Part shown: in pieces, positions 55,843 through 64,000 of the stretch
How the letters are laid out: each line of letters opens with the position of its first letter
Position numbering within the stretch: the first letter of the stretch is position 1
NCBI RefSeq assembly: GCF_022810405.1
Contig: NZ_JALGQE010000003.1
Span: 62,001 to 126,000 of the forward strand
Reading direction: 5' to 3'
DNA length: 64,000 bases
Source: Rhodococcus sp. ARC_M5
GTDB taxonomy: Bacteria; Actinomycetota; Actinomycetes; Mycobacteriales; Mycobacteriaceae
Translations under genes and position numbers: made by a program
Notes under the pieces: model-generated
Databases searched by the model: none
Seen by the model: the letters and a program-made list of their open reading frames with translations, nothing else
Told to the model about the DNA's origin: nothing

Positions 55843-57225
55843 TCAGCCGAACGGGATCTGGCCGAGGACTATGCCGACGGCCAGCATCGCGAGGGAGACG
55901 ACCACCGCTCGCCACAGGACCTTCTTGTGGTGATCGGCCAGCGACACTCCGGCGAGGGTGACGAGCAGCAGGATGGCCGGAACCAGCGGGCTCTGCAGGT
56001 GGACGGGCTGACCGGTGATCGAGGCACGGGCCATCTCGACCGGGTCGATGCCGTACTTGCTCGCCGTCTCGGTCAGCACCGGGAGGATGCCGAAGTAGAA
56101 GGCGTCGTTGGTCATGAAGAACGTCAGCGGGATGCTCAGGATGCCGGTGATGACGGCCAGGTACGGGCCCATGCCGGACGGGATGACGTTGAGCAGCCAC
56201 TCGGCCATGGCCTCGACCATGCCGGTGCCCTGGAACACGCCCGTCAGAATTGCGGCGGCGAGCACCATGGCGACGACGGAGACGATGGAGGACGAGTGCC
56301 GTGCGATCGCGTCGCCCTGCTCCTTGACCTTGGGGAAGTTGACCGTCAGGGCGATGGAGGCGGCGATCATGAACAGCACCGGGATGGGCAGGATGTCCAT
56401 GACGAGGATGACGAGGAGGATGACCGTCAGCGCAGCGTTGAACCACAGCAGCTTGGGGCGCAGGGTGTCGCGATTGGGGTCGAGGCCGTCGAAGAACTGG
56501 CCCGATTCGCCGTTGTCCGATCCGCCGGTGCCTGCTCCGCCGGTTGCCTTGCCGCCCTTACGGATACTGCCGCCGCCACCGGAGGCCACCAATTCGGGTT
56601 CGTAGATCAGCTTGCCGATGCGTCGGCGCTCCATGATGCCCAGGTGAACGGCGAAGAGCAGCACGATGATCAGGCCGACGATCATCGACGGAACCATCGG
56701 AACGAAGACGTCGGACGGGGAGATGCCGAGAGCGGAAGCAGCGCGAACCGTCGGGCCGCCCCACGGAATGATGTTCATCGTGCCGTTGGCGAGACCGGCG
56801 ACGACCGTCAGGATCACCGGGCTGACACCGAGTTTGAGGTAGAGCGGCAGCAGCGCGGACGTGACGATGATGAACGTGGTGGAGCCGTCACCGTCGAGCG
56901 AGACGACCATGGCCAGAATGGCAGTTCCGACAACGAGTTTCATCGGGTCGTTGCGCACCAGGCGCAGGATGCCGCGCACCAGTGGGTCGAAGAGTCCGAC
57001 GTCGATCATGATTCCGAAGAAGATGATGGCGAAGAACAGTAGGGCTGCGGTAGGGGCGAGGGACTTGATGCCGTCGGTGATCATGTCACCGATGCCGAGC
57101 CCCGCGCCGGCCAGCAGGCCGAAGATGACGGGTACGAGGGTGAGTGCGACGACGGGCGTGGCTCTCTTGGTCAGGATCAAGAACATGAAGGCGGCTACCA
57201 TGAGGAAGCCGAGTATCACCAACAT
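55843..57225 (-). CDS. citM: Citrate:proton/metal symporter, CitMHS family
   Basis: 460 residues, 12 TM helices. CitMHS carries citrate complexed with Mg2+, Ca2+ or other divalent ions. Marks: FFAIIFFGIMIDVGLFDPLV, MVVSLDGDGSTTFIIVTSAL, NIIPWGGPTVRAASALG and PLTFFMTNDAFYFGILPVLT. It diverges from a CitA/CitB-like two-component system that probably induces it with citrate. Confidence 0.93.
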   Translation of the reverse strand: MLVILGFLMVAAFMFLILTKRATPVVALTLVPVIFGLLAGAGLGIGDMITDGIKSLAPTAALLFFAIIFFGIMIDVGLFDPLVRGILRLVRNDPMKLVVGTAILAMVVSLDGDGSTTFIIVTSALLPLYLKLGVSPVILTVVAGLANGTMNIIPWGGPTVRAASALGISPSDVFVPMVPSMIVGLIIVLLFAVHLGIMERRRIGKLIYEPELVASGGGGSIRKGGKATGGAGTGGSDNGESGQFFDGLDPNRDTLRPKLLWFNAALTVILLVILVMDILPIPVLFMIAASIALTVNFPKVKEQGDAIARHSSSIVSVVAMVLAAAILTGVFQGTGMVEAMAEWLLNVIPSGMGPYLAVITGILSIPLTFFMTNDAFYFGILPVLTETASKYGIDPVEMARASITGQPVHLQSPLVPAILLLVTLAGVSLADHHKKVLWRAVVVSLAMLAVGIVLGQIPFG

Positions 57226-57393
57226 CGTGCACTCCTTCTCGAATGTGTGAGGTGGGTCCGGTTGGACTGCGTCTGTGACTGAAGTTACGTAACCGGCATC
57301 ACATGGTCGCCGTTGTGCGCACTACCCGCGCAAGCAACGTAAAGAGCCTTTTGCGCATTGTGCTCGAGCCCGCTCGGCGCATAGCCTGAGTCT
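57226..57393. promoter_or_regulatory. Divergent citM/sensor-kinase promoter region
   Basis: 168 bp without a gene. It holds the perfect palindrome GTTACGTAAC at 57284-57293 and TTTTGCGCATTG at 57349-57360. These are candidate sites for the CitB-like response regulator. Confidence 0.4.
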
Positions 57394-59058
57394 GTGCGAT
57401 TGAGGACCCAGGTGCTGTTGTTGCAGGCAGCGCTGGTGGCGGTGGCCCTGGCAGTGGCGTTCGGGGTGTTCGCGATCAGCAGTGGCAGGCAGGCGAGCGA
57501 GGAATACGGCGAACGTGCGCTCGCAGTCGCCCGGACGGTGGCGTCGGACCCGGAGGTGCGCTCGCTCGTCGAGCAGTTCTCGGCCGTCGACACCGCAGGC
57601 ACCGATGCCGCGCCCGCGGGAGTGTTGGCGGGCGGTGCGCTGCAGCGCGCTGCCGAGGGTGCGCGCAATCGCACCGACGCCCTGTTCGTCGTCATCACCG
57701 ATGATCGGGGTCTGCGCTTGGCGCACCCCGATCCGACGGTGCTGGGCCAGCGGGTGAGTACCGATCCTTCGGGTGCGTTGGCGGGTAACGAGGTGGTCGA
57801 ACAGGAGCGTGGCACGCTCGGCGACTCCGTACGTGCGAAAGTGCCTGTGCTGGCGCTCGGTTCGACCGACCTGGTGATCGGCGAAGTGAGCGTCGGCATC
57901 TCCACGACGGCCGTGCGCACCGAGCTGGTGAAAGATCTGATCAACGGCGGCTTGGTGACCGGTGCCGTGCTGTTGCTCGGTCTTGCCGGCTCGACCCTGT
58001 TGGCGCGCAGATGGAAACGACTGACGCTGGGGCTGGAGCCGGAGGAGCTCGCCGAATTGGTCCGTGAACAGGAGGCGGTGCTGCACGGGATCGGTGAGGG
58101 TGTCGTCGCCGTCGACCCCGACGGAGTCGTCACGGTCGTCAACGACGAGGCGCGTACGTTGCTCTCGATCGACGGCAAACCGGGAATGCGCATCGAGAAC
58201 ATCGGCCTGACCCCCAGATTGCTCGAGGTCATCCGAACTCCGACGGCCGAGCCGGTGCTCGCGGCCGTGGACGAGGTGGTCGTCATCGCCTCCGCCCGAA
58301 AGGTGCTGCGTGACAATCGCAATCTGGGTACGGTGCTGACCGTGCGCGACCGGACCGACGTGGAGACGCTGACGCGTCAGCTCGACGCGGTGCAGTCGAT
58401 GTCGGCGGTGCTGCGCGCCCAACGTCACGAGTTCGCGAACCGGATGCATCTGGTCAGCGGACTCCTGCACGAGGGCCATCCGGATCGCGCGTCGCAGTAC
58501 ATCGACGAGATCCTCGGTGTGGGGCCGAGATCGGAAACCGTCGAGGGCATCGATGCCGTGTCCGACGCCTATCTGCGGTCGTTCCTGACGGCGAAGGCCG
58601 CGCATGCCCGCGAGAGCGGGGTTCGAATGGTGTTGGGCGAGAACACCTGGGTCGGGGGAGAGGTCGCCGTTCCCGTCGACGTCACGACCGTGCTGGGCAA
58701 TTTGGTGGACAACGCGATCGATGCGGCCAGGATGGGAGTCAGGCGGCCGGCCGAGGTGGAAGTGGAGCTGGTGCAGGACGGTTCGACGCTGCACATCGTG
58801 GTCGTCGATTCCGGCGACGGTGTGGATCTGGAACTCGATCAGGTGTTCGTGGAGGGAGTCTCGACCAAGTCGACGGCGGAATCCCCGGGCGGTCGAGGCG
58901 TGGGGTTGGCGCTGAGTCGGCAGATCGCGCGCACCCGCGGCGGTGACGTGACGTTGGCCGATGTCGGTGGGCAGATCACCGACGAGAACGAACGAGGCGG
59001 CGCAGTGTTCATTGCGTCGATACCGGATGCACTACTGACCGACGAGGTGTCGCAATGA
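57394..59058 (+). CDS. CitA/DcuS-like sensor histidine kinase
   Basis: 554 residues. TM1 at the start (VLLLQAALVAVALAVAFGVF), an extracytoplasmic PAS-like sensor of about 150 residues (GLRLAHPDPTVLGQRVSTDP), TM2 (LVTGAVLLLGLAGSTLLARR), a cytosolic PAS (VLHGIGEGVVAVDPDGVVTV), phospho-His in AQRHEFANRMHLVSGLLHEG, and an ATPase domain (GNLVDNAIDAARMGVRR; GRGVGLALSRQIARTRGG). Senses carboxylates such as citrate. GTG 57394. Overlaps the regulator gene by ATGA. Confidence 0.93.
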   Translation: MRLRTQVLLLQAALVAVALAVAFGVFAISSGRQASEEYGERALAVARTVASDPEVRSLVEQFSAVDTAGTDAAPAGVLAGGALQRAAEGARNRTDALFVVITDDRGLRLAHPDPTVLGQRVSTDPSGALAGNEVVEQERGTLGDSVRAKVPVLALGSTDLVIGEVSVGISTTAVRTELVKDLINGGLVTGAVLLLGLAGSTLLARRWKRLTLGLEPEELAELVREQEAVLHGIGEGVVAVDPDGVVTVVNDEARTLLSIDGKPGMRIENIGLTPRLLEVIRTPTAEPVLAAVDEVVVIASARKVLRDNRNLGTVLTVRDRTDVETLTRQLDAVQSMSAVLRAQRHEFANRMHLVSGLLHEGHPDRASQYIDEILGVGPRSETVEGIDAVSDAYLRSFLTAKAAHARESGVRMVLGENTWVGGEVAVPVDVTTVLGNLVDNAIDAARMGVRRPAEVEVELVQDGSTLHIVVVDSGDGVDLELDQVFVEGVSTKSTAESPGGRGVGLALSRQIARTRGGDVTLADVGGQITDENERGGAVFIASIPDALLTDEVSQ

Positions 59059-59711
59059 GAGTACTGGTGGTGGACGACGATTTCCGAGTCGCGGATCTGC
59101 ATGCGGCACTGGTGAATTCGCTCGACAACTTCGAGGTGGCCGCGGTGGCGACGAGCATCGCCCAGGCGCGGGAGTTGGCGTCGACGCACTCGTTCGATCT
59201 GGCGCTGGTCGACGTCTATCTGCCCGACGGGTCCGGAATCGACCTGGTGCGCGAACTCGAGTGCGACGCAGTGGTGCTCTCCGCTGCAGCGGATCAGCAG
59301 ACGGTGCGCTCGGCGATGACCGCGGGTGCCTGGACGTATCTGATCAAACCGTTTCCGCGCTCGGCGCTGGTCGATCGCCTGACCGGATACCTGACGTACC
59401 GCAGCGCTCTGGACCGTGCGGACGAGCTGAGCCAGGCCGACATCGACAGCGGACTCGATGCGCTCCGTCCGCGGGCTGCGGCACCGCTGCCGTCCTCGCA
59501 GTCCGTCACCCGTGATCTCGTGCTCGACGCGGTGCGCACGACGGCCGAGCCGATGTCCGCGGGTGAAGTTGCTGCAGCGATCGGCATTTCACGTGCGACG
59601 GCGCAGCGCTATCTGGCAACCCTGGTGTCCAAGGGGCGACTGCGCATGCAGCTGCGCTACGGGTCGACCGGGAGGCCGGAGCAGGAGTACTCGCTACCTC
59701 CGGGTGCGTGA
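59055..59711 (+). CDS. CitB/DcuR-like response regulator
   Basis: 218 residues. Receiver domain: VLVVDDDFRVADLHAAL, phospho-Asp in FDLALVDVYLPDGSGIDLVR, Lys in YLIKPFPRSALVDRL. The C-terminal HTH reads AGEVAAAIGISRATAQRYLA followed by a GRPEQEYSL tail, typical of the CitB group. Pairs with the upstream kinase. Its end overlaps the convergent MFS gene. Confidence 0.93.
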   Translation: MRVLVVDDDFRVADLHAALVNSLDNFEVAAVATSIAQARELASTHSFDLALVDVYLPDGSGIDLVRELECDAVVLSAAADQQTVRSAMTAGAWTYLIKPFPRSALVDRLTGYLTYRSALDRADELSQADIDSGLDALRPRAAAPLPSSQSVTRDLVLDAVRTTAEPMSAGEVAAAIGISRATAQRYLATLVSKGRLRMQLRYGSTGRPEQEYSLPPGA

Positions 59712-61076
59712 GGCCGCCACGACCACGGCTCCGACCACAGAAATTGCCGCGGTGACCAGAGCTGCGGTGTTCCATCCGTGCACCAGCACCGCTGCGCTGT
59801 GGTCGCCGGCCGGAACGGCAACCACCGCAACGACGGTGACACCGATGGCGGATCCGACGTAGCGCGCAGTGTTGTTCGCCCCGCTGCCCATGCCGCCGCG
59901 TCCGGCGGGCACGCTGGCCACGGCCTCGCGTCCGAGAGCGGCGTTGAGCACTCCGCTGGCGACGCCTGCCACGAGTAGTCCTGGCAGCAATCGCGGCCAG
60001 GCTGCGTTCTCGGACAACCCTGTGAGCATCAGCATGCCGAGTGCAACGCCCACCAGACCGACGGCAAGTTGCGTTCGGCCACTCAGGGACGCGGGCAACC
60101 TGCGGGCGAGCAAGGCGGTGACCACGGAGGTGGCCGACCAGCCGAACAGCAACAGGGCGGCACCGAGCGCATCGATTCCCAATACGGTTCCGAGAAATCC
60201 GGGCATGTACGACAACAGCGCGATGATGCCACCGCCGGTGGCAAGCGCGGCGATCGTGGCGGCCAGAAACGGTGGGTGTCGGAAGAGGTTCAGGTCGAGC
60301 ATCGCTGTGGTGCTGCGTAATTCGAGGACTGTGAAGGCGGCCAGTAACAGGGCTGCGAGGACGAAGAGAACGATCGGGGTCACGGCCGTCCAACCCTGTC
60401 TGCCCTCGACCAGCGCGGCCAGCAACGCGGTGATGCCCGACGCCAACAGCAGCGCGCCGATCGGATCGAGGCCTCGCGGGGCGTCGGAGATGGATTCTTC
60501 GACGAGCAGGTGTGCGGCGACGGCGAGCGCGAGTGTGGCGATCGCAAGCACCACGTAGGCCTCACGCCAACTTGCCCAGCGATCCAATACCGCGGCGAGC
60601 AGTGGACCGAGGGCAATGCCGGCACCCACGCTCGCACCCCAGACTCCGCTGGCTTTCGCGCGCACCGGACCGGCCGGGTGGGTGTGCGCGATGATGCCCA
60701 GGCTCGATGCGACGACGGCTGCGCCGCCCAGGCCCTGCAGGATCCGCGCCACGACGAAGATCAGCGTGTTGGGCGAGACGGCGCAGGCAACAGCTCCGAC
60801 GGCCAGAACGGCGGCACCGAGTGCGAACGTGCGACGACGTCCGAAGTCGTCGGCGACGGTACCGGTGGTCAGTAGGGCCGCGGCGAGGCCGATGCTCATC
60901 GAGCTGAGAATCCAGGTGCGTCCTGCTGCGTCCGACATCAGGTCTGCCGCGGTGCTGTTGATGGTCGCGAGCGGTGCGGTGAACGCCATCAGGGTCAGCA
61001 GGGTGCCGAGCGCTGCGATGGTGAGCGCGCGGGTGCTGTTCGCAGTGCCGGCGGGCGAGGGTGCAGCGTCGGTCAT
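59694..61076 (-). CDS. MFS exporter of the DHA2 (EmrB-like) type
   Basis: 460 residues, 14 TM helices likely. Motif A appears as TGTVADDFGRRRTFALGAAV, motif C-like segment in VWGASVGAGIALGPLLAAVL, and RILQGLGGAAVVASSLGIIA. A drug or metabolite exporter. ATG 61076 follows AAGGAC. A perfect inverted repeat lies 11 bp upstream of the start. No dedicated regulator is adjacent. Confidence 0.9.
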   Translation of the reverse strand: MTDAAPSPAGTANSTRALTIAALGTLLTLMAFTAPLATINSTAADLMSDAAGRTWILSSMSIGLAAALLTTGTVADDFGRRRTFALGAAVLAVGAVACAVSPNTLIFVVARILQGLGGAAVVASSLGIIAHTHPAGPVRAKASGVWGASVGAGIALGPLLAAVLDRWASWREAYVVLAIATLALAVAAHLLVEESISDAPRGLDPIGALLLASGITALLAALVEGRQGWTAVTPIVLFVLAALLLAAFTVLELRSTTAMLDLNLFRHPPFLAATIAALATGGGIIALLSYMPGFLGTVLGIDALGAALLLFGWSATSVVTALLARRLPASLSGRTQLAVGLVGVALGMLMLTGLSENAAWPRLLPGLLVAGVASGVLNAALGREAVASVPAGRGGMGSGANNTARYVGSAIGVTVVAVVAVPAGDHSAAVLVHGWNTAALVTAAISVVGAVVVAASRTRR

Positions 61077-61087
61077 CGTTGTCCTTG

Positions 61088-61113
61088 TGGTCGGGTGATC
61101 GAACACCCGACCA
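61088..61113. promoter_or_regulatory. Perfect 26-bp inverted repeat upstream of the MFS exporter
   Basis: TGGTCGGGTG-ATCGAA-CACCCGACCA is a perfect 10-bp inverted repeat just upstream of the MFS start. It is a strong operator candidate, or a leader hairpin that hides the RBS. Confidence 0.6.
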
Positions 61114-61134
61114 GGTGCCGATGCAGCTACGGAC

Positions 61135-61154
61135 GCGTCGACGACTGTCGACGC
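61135..61154. terminator. Hairpin after the HIT gene
   Basis: GCGTCGAC-GACT-GTCGACGC is a perfect 8-bp inverted repeat, 31 bp after the HIT stop on the minus strand and 59 bp before the MFS start. A terminator is likely; no U-tract follows. Confidence 0.5.
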
Positions 61155-61184
61155 CTCTGCGTCGAGGCTTGCGCGACCGGGGTG

Positions 61185-61610
61185 TCAGTTCGGGACGTGA
61201 GCCTCGTGCCCGAGGTCACGCAACGCCGCCCGGAGCTTGGTCGCCGCCTCGTCCTGTGACTCCGCCGACGGATTCGGATCGGCACCCGAGATGTCGAAGT
61301 TCCCCATGTCGTACGCCGGAAACACATGCAGGTGCAGGTGCGGAACCTCTAGCCCGGCGATCAGCAGTCCGGCGCGGGGAGCGTCGAATGCAGTTCGGAC
61401 GGCCTGGCCGATGATCTGCGCAACGGCAGTGATCTTGGCGAACACGGCCCCGTCGACGTCCTGCCACTGGTCGATCTCCTCGCGCGGAACCACCAACGTG
61501 TGGCCCTGCGTGACCGGCGCGATCGTCAGAAACGCAACCACGTCGTCGTCCTGCCACACGAAACGTCCCGGGATGTCACCGGCGATGATCTTGCTGAAGA
61601 TGGAAGCCAT
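61185..61610 (-). CDS. HIT family nucleotide hydrolase
   Basis: 141 residues. The histidine triad appears as [13 protein letters not shown] (H-x-H-x-H), with the HIT fold start [20 protein letters not shown]. Hydrolyses dinucleoside polyphosphates or AMP conjugates. ATG 61610 matches the family N-terminus. It diverges from the glycosyltransferase gene. Confidence 0.94.
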   Translation of the reverse strand: MASIFSKIIAGDIPGRFVWQDDDVVAFLTIAPVTQGHTLVVPREEIDQWQDVDGAVFAKITAVAQIIGQAVRTAFDAPRAGLLIAGLEVPHLHLHVFPAYDMGNFDISGADPNPSAESQDEAATKLRAALRDLGHEAHVPN

Positions 61611-61698
61611 GGGAACAGGATGCCTTACTGCTGTTCCTCCCAGGTGATTGCCAGGTCTGTCGCAGGATCGGTCCAGCTGCGCACACGAGGGTTGCCTC

Positions 61699-62925
61699 AT
61701 GACAACAAAATCCCTCGTACGAGCAGCAGGCCAGCGGCCCGGCTCGAACGCCACGGCCACTCTCGAGGTGGTCATTCCGGTATACGACGAAGAGGCGGAT
61801 CTCGAACAGTGCATTCGTCGTCTGCACGAGCATCTGGAGGACCGGATCCCGTTCCGGTCGCGAATCACCATCGCCGACAACGCCAGTACCGACGGCACCC
61901 TCGCCGTGGCACAGCGGCTCGCCGACGAGATCGAGGCAGTTCAGGTTCACCACCTGGACGAGAAGGGCCGCGGCCGCGCTCTCAAGGCCGTGTGGCTCGC
62001 ATCGGACGCCGAAGTAGTGGCCTACATGGACGTCGATCTGTCCACCGACCTCAACGCTCTGATGCCGCTGATCGCGCCGCTGATGTCCGGTCACTCGGAC
62101 GTCGCCATCGGATCGCGACTCGATCGATCGTCCCGGGTTGTCCGTGGCGCGAAGCGTGAATTCATCTCGCGCAGTTACAATCTCATTCTGCGTGCGTCTC
62201 TGCGCGCACGTTTCTCGGATGCGCAGTGCGGCTTCAAGGCCATGCGAACCGATGTCGCTCGGCAACTGCTGCCGCTGGTCGAAGACAACGGATGGTTCTT
62301 CGACACCGAATTGCTCGTCATCGCAGAGAGAGTTGGGCTGCGAATCCACGAGGTACCCGTCGACTGGGTCGACGACCCGAACAGCAGCGTCCATCTCGTC
62401 GACACCGCCGTCAAGGACCTGCAGGGATGCTGGCGCGTCGGCCGCGCCCTGGCCACCGGAGTGCTTCCGGTCGCCGAACTGCGTCGAAGCCTGGGACGGG
62501 AGCCGCTCGTGCCCGGAGTACCGCACGGAATGATCAGCCAGATGGTGCGATTCGGCATCATCGGCATCGCCAGCACCGTCGCGTATGCGTTGCTGTACCT
62601 CGTACTGCATTCCTTGATCGGCGCGCAGGCCGCGAACTTCTTCGGACTGTTGATCACCGCGGTGCTCAACACGGCGGCCAACCGTGCCTTCACCTTCGGC
62701 GTCCGTGGATCGGACGGCGTAGGCAAGCATCAACTGCAGGGGTTGGCGATCTTCGGCTTCGCCCTGCTCGTCACCAGTGGGTCGCTCGCTGTGCTGCACG
62801 CGTGGGCACCCGAGGTGTCCCGGCACGTGGAACTCGCGGTCCTCATCGTCGCCAATCTCGTTGCCACCGTGTGCCGATTCGTCGCACTGCGGTGGGTCTT
62901 CCGTGACTCGAAGAAGGCACTGTGA
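61699..62925 (+). CDS. Family 2 glycosyltransferase fused to a GtrA-like membrane domain
   Basis: 408 residues. The N-terminal GT2 domain ([20 protein letters not shown]; metal site [34 protein letters not shown]) resembles polyprenyl-phosphate sugar transferases. Residues about 280-400 are four TM helices of GtrA type ([20 protein letters not shown]). It probably makes and translocates a lipid-linked sugar used by the downstream transferase, with which it overlaps in GTGA. Confidence 0.92.
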   Translation: MTTKSLVRAAGQRPGSNATATLEVVIPVYDEEADLEQCIRRLHEHLEDRIPFRSRITIADNASTDGTLAVAQRLADEIEAVQVHHLDEKGRGRALKAVWLASDAEVVAYMDVDLSTDLNALMPLIAPLMSGHSDVAIGSRLDRSSRVVRGAKREFISRSYNLILRASLRARFSDAQCGFKAMRTDVARQLLPLVEDNGWFFDTELLVIAERVGLRIHEVPVDWVDDPNSSVHLVDTAVKDLQGCWRVGRALATGVLPVAELRRSLGREPLVPGVPHGMISQMVRFGIIGIASTVAYALLYLVLHSLIGAQAANFFGLLITAVLNTAANRAFTFGVRGSDGVGKHQLQGLAIFGFALLVTSGSLAVLHAWAPEVSRHVELAVLIVANLVATVCRFVALRWVFRDSKKAL

Positions 62926-64000
62926 CCACCGTGATCGAGCGTCCCGCCGAGGCCGCGCCGCCCACCCGCGAGAACTCCCCACGGTGGGAACGGATCGGGC
63001 TGATCGCGCTGTTGGTCGGCACCGGTGTCGCCTACATCTGGGGCCTCGGTGCATCGGGCTGGGCCAACTCCTTCTATTCCGCTGCGATACAGGCGGGCTC
63101 GGTGTCGTGGAAAGCCTTCTTCTTCGGATCCTCCGACGCCGCCAACTCGATCACCGTCGACAAGCCCCCGATGTCGCTGTGGTTGATGTCGTTGTCGGTG
63201 CGCATCTTCGGACTGAACACCTGGGCGATGCTCGTGCCTCAGGCTCTCCTCGGAGTCGCCTCCGTGGCACTGCTGCGAACCACCGTCAAGCGTCGCTTCG
63301 GTGGCGCGGCCGGTCTGCTCGCAGGCCTGGTACTGGCCGTGACTCCGGTTGCCGCATTGATGTTCCGGTTCAACAATCCCGACGCGTTGCTGGTGCTGCT
63401 GATGATCGCCTCGGTGTGGGCGCTGCTGCGAGGCGTCGAGACCGGAAAGACCAAGTGGCTGTTGATCACCGGCATGTTCGTCGGATTCGGCTTCCTCACC
63501 AAGCAACTCCAGGTGATGCTCGTCGTACCGCCACTGGCGCTGACCTATCTGATCGCCGGTCCGCCGAAGTTCCTCACTCGACTGTGGCAGCTCTTCGGAG
63601 CGCTGGGCGCGATGATCGTCGCGGCGGGATGGTGGATTCTGATCGTGGAATTCTGGCCGGCGTCCTCCCGCCCGTGGATCGGTGGCTCGCAGAACAATTC
63701 GATTCTGGAACTGACACTCGGCTACAACGGATTCGGCCGCCTCAGTGGTGACGAGACCGGAAGTGTCACCCCCGGCCGCGGCGGTACGGGAGCAGGTATG
63801 GGCGCTTCGATGTGGGGAGAGACCGGCATCTTCCGCATGTTCGACGCCTCCCAGGGCGGCCAGATCGCCTGGCTGATCCCGGCCGCGTCGATCCTGCTCG
63901 TGGTCGGACTCGTGCTGCGCGGCAGAGCCCCTCGGACAGATGTGCAACGAGCCTCGATGATCGTCTGGGGATCGTGCTTGCTCGTCACCGGTCTGACATT
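62922..64000 (+). CDS. Family 39-like membrane glycosyltransferase, partial
   Basis: Starts at GTG 62922, overlapping the previous stop, and runs off the right edge; about 359 residues are visible. A TM helix (RIGLIALLVGTGVAYIWGLG) is followed by the catalytic-loop motif TVDKPPMSLWLMSLSVRIFG with the conserved Asp and several further TM helices. ArnT/PMT-type enzymes transfer sugar from polyprenyl phosphate to lipids or proteins outside the membrane. Together with the GT2-GtrA gene it suggests decoration of a cell-envelope glycan. Confidence 0.9.
   Translation, partial: MTTVIERPAEAAPPTRENSPRWERIGLIALLVGTGVAYIWGLGASGWANSFYSAAIQAGSVSWKAFFFGSSDAANSITVDKPPMSLWLMSLSVRIFGLNTWAMLVPQALLGVASVALLRTTVKRRFGGAAGLLAGLVLAVTPVAALMFRFNNPDALLVLLMIASVWALLRGVETGKTKWLLITGMFVGFGFLTKQLQVMLVVPPLALTYLIAGPPKFLTRLWQLFGALGAMIVAAGWWILIVEFWPASSRPWIGGSQNNSILELTLGYNGFGRLSGDETGSVTPGRGGTGAGMGASMWGETGIFRMFDASQGGQIAWLIPAASILLVVGLVLRGRAPRTDVQRASMIVWGSCLLVTGLT

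Overview
The window is about 64 kb of high-GC chromosomal DNA from a mycolic-acid actinobacterium, most likely Rhodococcus or a close Nocardiaceae relative. This is inferred from gene content: a DesA3-type acyl-CoA desaturase with its reductase, an AurF-like diiron protein next to an FprB-type ferredoxin reductase, an MmpL-type exporter, a six-TM/HAMP adenylate cyclase, dense GTGA/ATGA start-stop overlaps and frequent GTG starts. I recognised no tRNA, rRNA, CRISPR array, transposase or prophage. Both ends are cut inside genes.

Left part (1-6.1 kb): a translationally coupled ATP-grasp ligase and partial unknown gene, a GNAT acetyltransferase, a pirin with a MarR-like palindrome, a small membrane protein, a Tat-exported DAPG-hydrolase-like protein divergent from a TetR regulator, and a DUF1275 membrane protein. 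From 11.9 down to 6.1 kb on the minus strand lies the most notable locus: a tightly overlapping operon of HAD-like protein, sugar-phosphate cyclase, O-methyltransferase, ATP-grasp ligase, D-Ala-D-Ala-ligase-like enzyme and Fe/2-oxoglutarate dioxygenase. The core order is that of mycosporine-like amino acid (UV sunscreen) biosynthesis, mysA-mysB-mysC-mysD. The HAD protein has lost its catalytic Asp motif, the dioxygenase is of the TauD type, and strong inverted repeats lie in the leader.

Middle (12-32 kb): adenylate cyclase; AurF-like/FprB pair; desaturase reductase and DesA3; an MHS-family transporter; a methyltransferase; two SRPBCC proteins; type III glutamine synthetase; an Old Yellow Enzyme; a tripartite tricarboxylate transporter (tctCBA) divergent from a UspA; and a pair of CNNM/CBS membrane proteins.

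32-44 kb: a secreted protein and a possible 31-residue peptide; a redox-type HxlR regulator divergent from a QorB-like quinone reductase; an FKBP lipoprotein; a MarR regulator divergent from an overlapping MmpL/lipocalin pair; a STAS protein behind a structured leader; and a proline catabolism operon (P5C dehydrogenase, proline dehydrogenase) divergent from a PucR-type activator.

44-64 kb: a monosaccharide ABC transporter with its LacI regulator and two matching operators; a protein with thirteen exact decapeptide repeats; an SMR exporter; a YcgQ/YcgR-like pair; an OmpR two-component system; an AbrB-family membrane protein with UspA; a citrate (CitMHS) transporter divergent from a CitA/CitB-like two-component system; an MFS exporter behind a perfect 26-bp inverted repeat; a HIT protein; and two membrane glycosyltransferases. 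Two UspA paralogs each sit beside a tricarboxylate transporter. A hairpin-forming intergenic repeat occurs at about 25.8 and 35.0 kb, with a fragment at 50.2 kb.
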